This document shows positions 23,128 to 27,933 of a DNA stretch of 27,933 nucleotides, one piece after another. The notes beneath the pieces are model-generated. The model had not been told where the DNA came from. It worked only from the letters and a program-made list of their open reading frames with translations, and ran no database searches. The DNA comes from CAYXVB01 sp964467785. GTDB taxonomy: Bacteria > Bdellovibrionota > UBA1018. The stretch covers positions 1 through 27,933 of the forward strand of contig CAYXVB010000031.1 in the NCBI GenBank assembly GCA_964467785.1. The letters are read 5' to 3'. How positions within the stretch are numbered: the stretch's first letter is position 1; each line of letters opens with the position of its first letter. Position numbers and translations under genes: made by a program.

Positions 23128-25131
23128 GTGTTACAAGGTAAGCTAGCACCTCAGAATATCGCTGACGGAAGACTGATCGCGGGATATCTACGCGACGCGA
23201 TCTTCCATAAAAGGGTGTTTGAACTGACTATTGACGGTCAGCCCCATCCCGCTCATCTGGATTCGATCACGGAGAAATCGGCGAGAGATAAATCAGATCG
23301 CATTTTAAGGTTCAAATTCCTTCGGCGTTCTTCCTCCGAGCTGGAGTACTCACTCAAGGCAGATACACCCATTGCCGTCCGCCTGCCATTGGACCGGCTC
23401 GTCATTCAATTTACCTCGGTGGCGATCGAATCGGACTCCGGATTCATACATTTGAAACTGCCATCCGAGGCCGTAGCGGCGACATCGCGCGAGACGCATC
23501 GCTTCGAAGCTGGGCACCTCACGCTGCAAAGCGGATTGGTCGTGTTGACGGGGGCAGACGGACTACAGAAGTTCGCCTCATTTCAATTGACCGATATCTC
23601 CCGCGACGGGCTTGGAGGCATCCTTTACCTACCAAGCGCGCTGATTCCAACGCGACCTGTTCGTATCGAAGGAAAGCTGATCCAGGACTCCGGAGCGATC
23701 ATCGTAGATGGAGAGATCCATCGTGTGCTGCCACATGCGGCGGATCGGGCGACGACGACCATCGGCATCCGAAACCGGGTACCTCAGGACCCGTTAGCCA
23801 GCGGCGGGACGCAAATCTTTAAAAATCGAAGACAACTGGAACGAGTTCAGACCGCGTTTCCAGTCGAAGTGACCTCGCCTCTCTATCCTGAAACGCCGGC
23901 GTATCTCCAAACTGAGGACATCTCACTTACTGGAATCCGTGCGCGCCTTTTCAACCTCGCCGACGTCAACCTATTTCGCCGCGGCCTGGAGGTACGCCTG
24001 AAATCACCACAGCTTCGCCTGGAGGTCATCAGTGTCACGGGAAAGCACGTGACATTCCGGATCCTCCGTAGCGCGCTCGAGGAGCACATCAAGCTCTTCA
24101 ATCTTCAGTCTCTCCTTTGCGGACCGGATCTCGCCACAGGAACGCCCATCGCTTCAGACCTGTCGCAGGTCTATACGACGTCCGGATCGATGTCGACCCA
24201 GATGGCCCGCGGTCTGAGTTCCAATGCCAATTACCTAATGCGTTCAGCAGGACGGACGGATGGAGACAAGTCCGTGTGGTACCTGCGCTGGCTGCAACAG
24301 GCGCAGGACGGGCGCATACGCGCCGCCATTTTAGCTGCCCCGATTGCCGATCATGTCTGGTACATGGGAGCGTTCGCAGGGCACATGGATGCGGAGCTAC
24401 GGATCAGCCGAGATTTTGCCTCACGCTTCTTCACCAGTCTCCGCGACTTTCTCCTTAGCCTCGGGCGCAAGGAGTACATCTTGTTCAACTGGCTAAAGAC
24501 TCATCCTTGTTGGGTGGAGTGGGACACCGACCTAAAAAAGCGCATTGACGACGCTTACACCTGTCGGTTCGAAGGCGACATCGTCTATCTGCAGGATCGC
24601 ACGGAAATACGCGCGTCAGCGCGTCCAGACTTTGCCTGGCGGCGAATCGCCAAAGGCGATGTCGCGGCGATCACCCAAGCGATGGATTCGATTCTACATC
24701 GCCCATTGAAGACCGTGTTCAACGCTTTAGGTCTCAATCCCTATACAACCGGAGCGCCAAGCACTTCGGAATTACTGTTGCGCACCGGACATGATTTCAA
24801 AAGAGACTTCTTCGAGGCCAACCTGGAGGATTGCCGGATCCTGCTCATGTTAAGCCACTTCCCCGCCAATGTGTTCCTTAATGGAGTAATCAACTACCCG
24901 TTCGTGCATACTTCTCGCGCCTTAAGTACCGCGGAAATTGAAGAACTCACCGCGCGAATTCTCGAGCTCTGCGCCCGCAATGGGGTCGACTGCCTGGCTT
25001 ACTTCCTGACTTCGGAAGGCGAATGCCAAAACGGCATTACCAGCACTCTCCTGAAATGCGCCCCGATCGTCTGGACCCTCGGCCCGGCGGAGCTTCTAGA
25101 CTTTTGGCAAGAGGAGCAACAAGCTGCATGA
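23128..25131 (+). CDS. Tandem PilZ-domain protein with unrecognised C-terminal region
   Basis: A 667-residue soluble protein, probably a c-di-GMP effector. Residues 1-120 resemble the N-terminal beta domain of YcgR-like proteins. First PilZ: RETHR (R121 and R125) and DISRDG (156-161). Second PilZ: RQLER (R235 and R239) and DISLTG (264-269). Both have the full RxxxR plus (D/N)xSxxG c-di-GMP-binding signature. Residues about 340-667 form a large alpha/beta region with no motif I recognise, rich in aromatic residues (for example VWYLRWLQQA, DHVWYMGAFAG and FFEANLEDCRILLML). It could be an output or enzymatic domain. The start is GTG 23128, with GGAAAG five bases upstream or AGGAG 12 upstream. 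The end overlaps the next gene by four bases (ATGA), so the two are translationally coupled. Confidence 0.88.
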   Translation: MLQGKLAPQNIADGRLIAGYLRDAIFHKRVFELTIDGQPHPAHLDSITEKSARDKSDRILRFKFLRRSSSELEYSLKADTPIAVRLPLDRLVIQFTSVAIESDSGFIHLKLPSEAVAATSRETHRFEAGHLTLQSGLVVLTGADGLQKFASFQLTDISRDGLGGILYLPSALIPTRPVRIEGKLIQDSGAIIVDGEIHRVLPHAADRATTTIGIRNRVPQDPLASGGTQIFKNRRQLERVQTAFPVEVTSPLYPETPAYLQTEDISLTGIRARLFNLADVNLFRRGLEVRLKSPQLRLEVISVTGKHVTFRILRSALEEHIKLFNLQSLLCGPDLATGTPIASDLSQVYTTSGSMSTQMARGLSSNANYLMRSAGRTDGDKSVWYLRWLQQAQDGRIRAAILAAPIADHVWYMGAFAGHMDAELRISRDFASRFFTSLRDFLLSLGRKEYILFNWLKTHPCWVEWDTDLKKRIDDAYTCRFEGDIVYLQDRTEIRASARPDFAWRRIAKGDVAAITQAMDSILHRPLKTVFNALGLNPYTTGAPSTSELLLRTGHDFKRDFFEANLEDCRILLMLSHFPANVFLNGVINYPFVHTSRALSTAEIEELTARILELCARNGVDCLAYFLTSEGECQNGITSTLLKCAPIVWTLGPAELLDFWQEEQQAA

Positions 25132-27878
25132 ACGCCCGCAAGGCTCTGCTCTTTCTAGCCTTGGCGCTCGGCATCTCAGTGCTGCCCGATCTATTTCCTA
25201 AATTTTGGAGTGCGTCACGCAGCCCGGATCAGATCCGCTACATCGGTTCGCTCGCGCCGTACCAGGCCCCTTGTCGCGAACGCTTCGAGGCGGCCGAATG
25301 CAGGATCCAGTACAATCTTCCGTCAAGCTTCCTCCGAAATTCGATCGGGAAACTGCATAACTCGCTCGGATTAGGCTATTTCCTGACTGACTACGCCATC
25401 CGCTGCGACGATCGCTTAGTTTACTCGCCAGGAACCGAATTTTCTCCGTCTCGCGTCATCGAATCTTACAAAACTTACAAAGTGGTCGACCTCGCCGCCC
25501 TGGATTGCGATGACGCCCGTACCATCAGCGTCCTGGCCCTGAATCGCCGGGGGCTTCCGACCCACGGCCAGTTTTCCGCCAACGCGGCCGTCGGGGACCG
25601 TGACCATGTGGCCGCGCTCAAACGCACCATCGAATTCCTCACTTCCGGCAGCTATCTAGTATTCGCGATCCTCCTGTTGTTTACACTCTTCGCCCGCAAG
25701 ATCTTGCTGAGACCTTTGATCTCAGCAAAGGAAGAGACAGAGTCCGGGCTGCGATACTCAGCCGCCGGATTTGGCCTGTTTTCCCTTCTAAAATCAGGTA
25801 TTTTCGAAGTCTTCTTCCTGACGCCTACATCGATCGATCTCATTTTCCGAATTCAAAGCGCGATTTCCCTTTACAGTCACGCTTATCCCTCCATCCAGAC
25901 GGACGCGCGGAACCAAAAAGAGCGAACCACGCGATACTCTCTTCTTGGCAGTCTCATGATTCTCTATGCAATCATGGCAGTCACTACTCAGTACGTGAAC
26001 TTCCTCGTTTACGCCGTGCTTTCTGCCTGCGGATTCGGGTTGATCCGGATGGCGCTGCGTAAAAACTGGGATTCGGCACTACTCGTTTACACGTTTTGCG
26101 CCGTTTGCGAGTGCCTCAAGACCTTCGAGATCAAACCACTTCCCGCCGGCAGCACCACCGTCGCGCTCGTCACCTGCCTCCAGGTCCACTATACAGTGCA
26201 AGCTATCCGCTCCGCAGGCATCATTGCCGCCGCCAATATTTGGGCCCGCCGTTGGAGCGGTAGCGCCTCTCCGGATGCCCCTATTCGGGAGATCCTGGGT
26301 TCTTTCTCACGCGAAAGCGGAATCAGGCGGGTATCGTTCTTCCTCCTTCAGCGCTCGGGCGATCACCTCTTATTCACGTTCGACACGGACATCGAGTCCG
26401 AAGAGGCGTTTCGCCACATCAATATCGTACCGAGCATTCTCGGCCACGTAATCGCCACCGGCGATCCCCTGTTGCACCAGAACACCGCGGATGACTTCTC
26501 AGTCAATCTTCTGCAGCGCAAGCCGATCCTGGAACTGGGCGACTATTATTCCGTCATACCGGTGAAAGACGCCAACGGATTGATCGGGGTCGTTGCACTT
26601 TCCAAATATGATTTCGTGCCGGCACGGTCCTCCACCCAACGGACACGTATGGAAGCTTATGCTCATGCCCTGACCGAGATTTTAGCGATCGCGAGCGAGC
26701 GCCGCGCGTTCCATCTCTCCGACCGTCGCTTCGATCAGATATCCGCAATGCTCAATGAGGTCAGTCAATGTCCGGGCCCAGACTCCCTGGCCGCATTTGC
26801 CGATCGCCTGGTCCATGCGTTCCGCGGACATTTTAACTGGTCGGCATTCTTTGCCGTATACAACGAACAGATCGGTACGCTCGATATCATGACCCACAGC
26901 TTTCCGCTGAGCGAAGGCGGTGCGGAACTGACCGGCACCCGCTGGCAGATGAAACGCGAGAACGTCCGCGGTCCAGCTCCAGTGGCCCTCTTTCAAGGCA
27001 GACGAATGCTTGTTCCTAACATGAAGTGGGTGGCCGAGCTGGTCTCCGATGACACCAAACGATTTCAACGAGCTTCTCATACCGAAAGTATGGCCGTTCT
27101 CCCGGTGCGCCGAAAATCCGCGAATGAACGTGCCGCTTTCGGCGTTCTCTGGATCTCATCGTCGGTCGAAGGAACGTTTGACAGTACCTTCGAGCGATGC
27201 GCCCATTTGCTGCAGGAATCGATTGAAAGTGAGATCCACAGACGGCTCCAGGACAACCTTGCAAACACCTTTCTCAACACCCAGGTCCGTCCAGACATAT
27301 CGGAGCGAATCTTGCGCGGTGAATCTCCCCGAGAAGAGGGCATCGGGACGCTAGTGCAAGTAGACCTCATCAAGAGCACGCCGATTTCAAATTCAGTTGG
27401 AGCCGATCGCTGGAAGCAATACCAATCGACCTTTCTCGCCAAGGTGAAAAGCGCGGCCCAATCCTACGGCTTGACCCCGGAAATGTTCGTCTGGGACGCT
27501 ATCTACCTCACTCATGAATCGCCCTTGCCCGCTGAGGAACTCAAGCAATTTACGATTGAGTGCCTGCGGATCACCGAAGACCTGGCCCGTAGCTACGGGG
27601 TCTCAGATCTCCTACCAGACCCGACGCGATGCGCCAGAATCTGCGCGACTTTTGGTGACATCACTCGCGAAGTCCAGAACGGCACCTGGACCGTGAACGG
27701 ACACCTGATCGCATCTCTGAGCAAACTCGAACAGGCCATGAAGCGGACGGAGTTCAGCCTGTCGGTTGCCCCGACGCTCTATGAACGCTGGAACTCACCT
27801 GAGGGCTTGATCGGCGTCGAGGTCGAGTCGATTCGCGCCTTCGTTTTCGATCCGGCAGAGCTTCGAACCGCAGCCTGA
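25128..27878 (+). CDS. 7TM-GAF-GAF protein with a divergent class III nucleotidyl-cyclase-like domain
   Basis: A 916-residue protein. One N-terminal helix (about 5-22) leads to an extracytoplasmic domain with four cysteines (about 25-165). About seven helices (about 172-370) follow. Two GAF-like domains come next (about 385-525 and 540-710). The C-terminal domain (about 738-885) follows the class III cyclase plan. Both metal-binding aspartates appear to be kept, in VQVDLIKST (D746) and FVWDAIYL (D790). The substrate Lys before the second Asp is missing. The VNxAARL motif reads as HLIASLSKL, so the catalytic Asn and Arg are Ala and Lys. It may be an altered-specificity or inactive cyclase. ATG 25128, overlapping the PilZ gene stop, is preferred to an in-frame start at 25023 inside that gene. 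The layout mirrors the kinase two genes upstream. Confidence 0.82.
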   Translation: MNARKALLFLALALGISVLPDLFPKFWSASRSPDQIRYIGSLAPYQAPCRERFEAAECRIQYNLPSSFLRNSIGKLHNSLGLGYFLTDYAIRCDDRLVYSPGTEFSPSRVIESYKTYKVVDLAALDCDDARTISVLALNRRGLPTHGQFSANAAVGDRDHVAALKRTIEFLTSGSYLVFAILLLFTLFARKILLRPLISAKEETESGLRYSAAGFGLFSLLKSGIFEVFFLTPTSIDLIFRIQSAISLYSHAYPSIQTDARNQKERTTRYSLLGSLMILYAIMAVTTQYVNFLVYAVLSACGFGLIRMALRKNWDSALLVYTFCAVCECLKTFEIKPLPAGSTTVALVTCLQVHYTVQAIRSAGIIAAANIWARRWSGSASPDAPIREILGSFSRESGIRRVSFFLLQRSGDHLLFTFDTDIESEEAFRHINIVPSILGHVIATGDPLLHQNTADDFSVNLLQRKPILELGDYYSVIPVKDANGLIGVVALSKYDFVPARSSTQRTRMEAYAHALTEILAIASERRAFHLSDRRFDQISAMLNEVSQCPGPDSLAAFADRLVHAFRGHFNWSAFFAVYNEQIGTLDIMTHSFPLSEGGAELTGTRWQMKRENVRGPAPVALFQGRRMLVPNMKWVAELVSDDTKRFQRASHTESMAVLPVRRKSANERAAFGVLWISSSVEGTFDSTFERCAHLLQESIESEIHRRLQDNLANTFLNTQVRPDISERILRGESPREEGIGTLVQVDLIKSTPISNSVGADRWKQYQSTFLAKVKSAAQSYGLTPEMFVWDAIYLTHESPLPAEELKQFTIECLRITEDLARSYGVSDLLPDPTRCARICATFGDITREVQNGTWTVNGHLIASLSKLEQAMKRTEFSLSVAPTLYERWNSPEGLIGVEVESIRAFVFDPAELRTAA

Positions 27879-27897
27879 CTGAAGAGTTTTAGGAGAT

Positions 27898-27933
27898 ATG
27901 GCCGGTTGGGCTAGGCTGCTTTTTGCTCTTCGG
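27898..27933 (+). CDS. Possible start of a further gene (12 codons, runs off window)
   Basis: ATG at 27898 opens MAGWARLLFALR and is still open at the window end. It has a short basic start followed by hydrophobic residues, as in a signal peptide or membrane helix. AGGAG lies immediately upstream, but with only two bases of spacing, so a later start is possible. It is 19 bp after the cyclase-like gene on the same strand and could continue the cluster. Too little is visible to name it. Confidence 0.4.
   Translation, partial: MAGWARLLFALR

Noticed and set aside
25023..25127. Earlier in-frame start for the cyclase-like gene
   Set aside because: It would lie inside the PilZ gene; ATG 25128 gives the ATGA overlap and a clear N-terminal membrane helix.

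Overview
The window (27.9 kb, mostly GC-rich) reads as a chromosomal piece of a Gram-negative, probably flagellated bacterium. It carries a motA/motB pair, OmpA-type peptidoglycan anchoring, Sec-exported proteins, c-di-GMP-type effectors and large membrane-bound sensors. The style suggests Bdellovibrionota or another former deltaproteobacterial lineage. That is inference from gene style, since there is no rRNA or other marker to settle it.

Layout. (1) 1-7630, minus strand: a tightly packed housekeeping run, transcribed miaB > gamma-carbonic-anhydrase-like protein > guaB > guaA > small membrane protein > dnaE (cut by the window edge). A 26-bp perfect inverted repeat sits between the last two genes. 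(2) 7890-9342, minus: a GcvH-fold protein that has lost its lipoyl lysine. Its gene overlaps by 128 nt the gene for an unusual histidine kinase whose C-terminus looks like a GGDEF domain without the GGDEF motif. (3) 9542-14285, plus: three exported proteins. The first two are paralogues that share a 683-bp identical block inside otherwise diverged sequence, and both have the same promoter form. All three end in a similar module. (4) 14378-15695: tRNA-Ala(GGC), a textbook terminator, and a TRAM-less RlmC/RlmD-type rRNA methyltransferase. (5) 15697-19620, minus: motA, motB and a Kef/CPA2-type antiporter. The MotB has alanine where the ion-carrying aspartate should be. (6) 19709-21235, plus: an RDD-like membrane protein. 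(7) 21290-27878, plus: a visibly more A/T-rich signalling cluster. It encodes a multi-TM histidine kinase, a protein with two complete PilZ signatures plus a large unrecognised C-terminal region, and a 7TM-GAF-GAF protein with a divergent class III nucleotidyl-cyclase-like domain. Both intergenic leaders in this cluster can fold so that the Shine-Dalgarno sequence is paired.

How it fits together. The 1-7630 run couples GTP synthesis (guaB, guaA), tRNA modification (miaB) and replication (dnaE). The most novel-looking parts are the region-7 cluster, which plausibly links phosphorelay, c-di-GMP sensing and a nucleotide-cyclase-like output, the MotA/MotB pair lacking the canonical proton carrier, and the homogenised exported-protein family. 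Most open reading frames opposite these GC-rich genes are shadows and are omitted.
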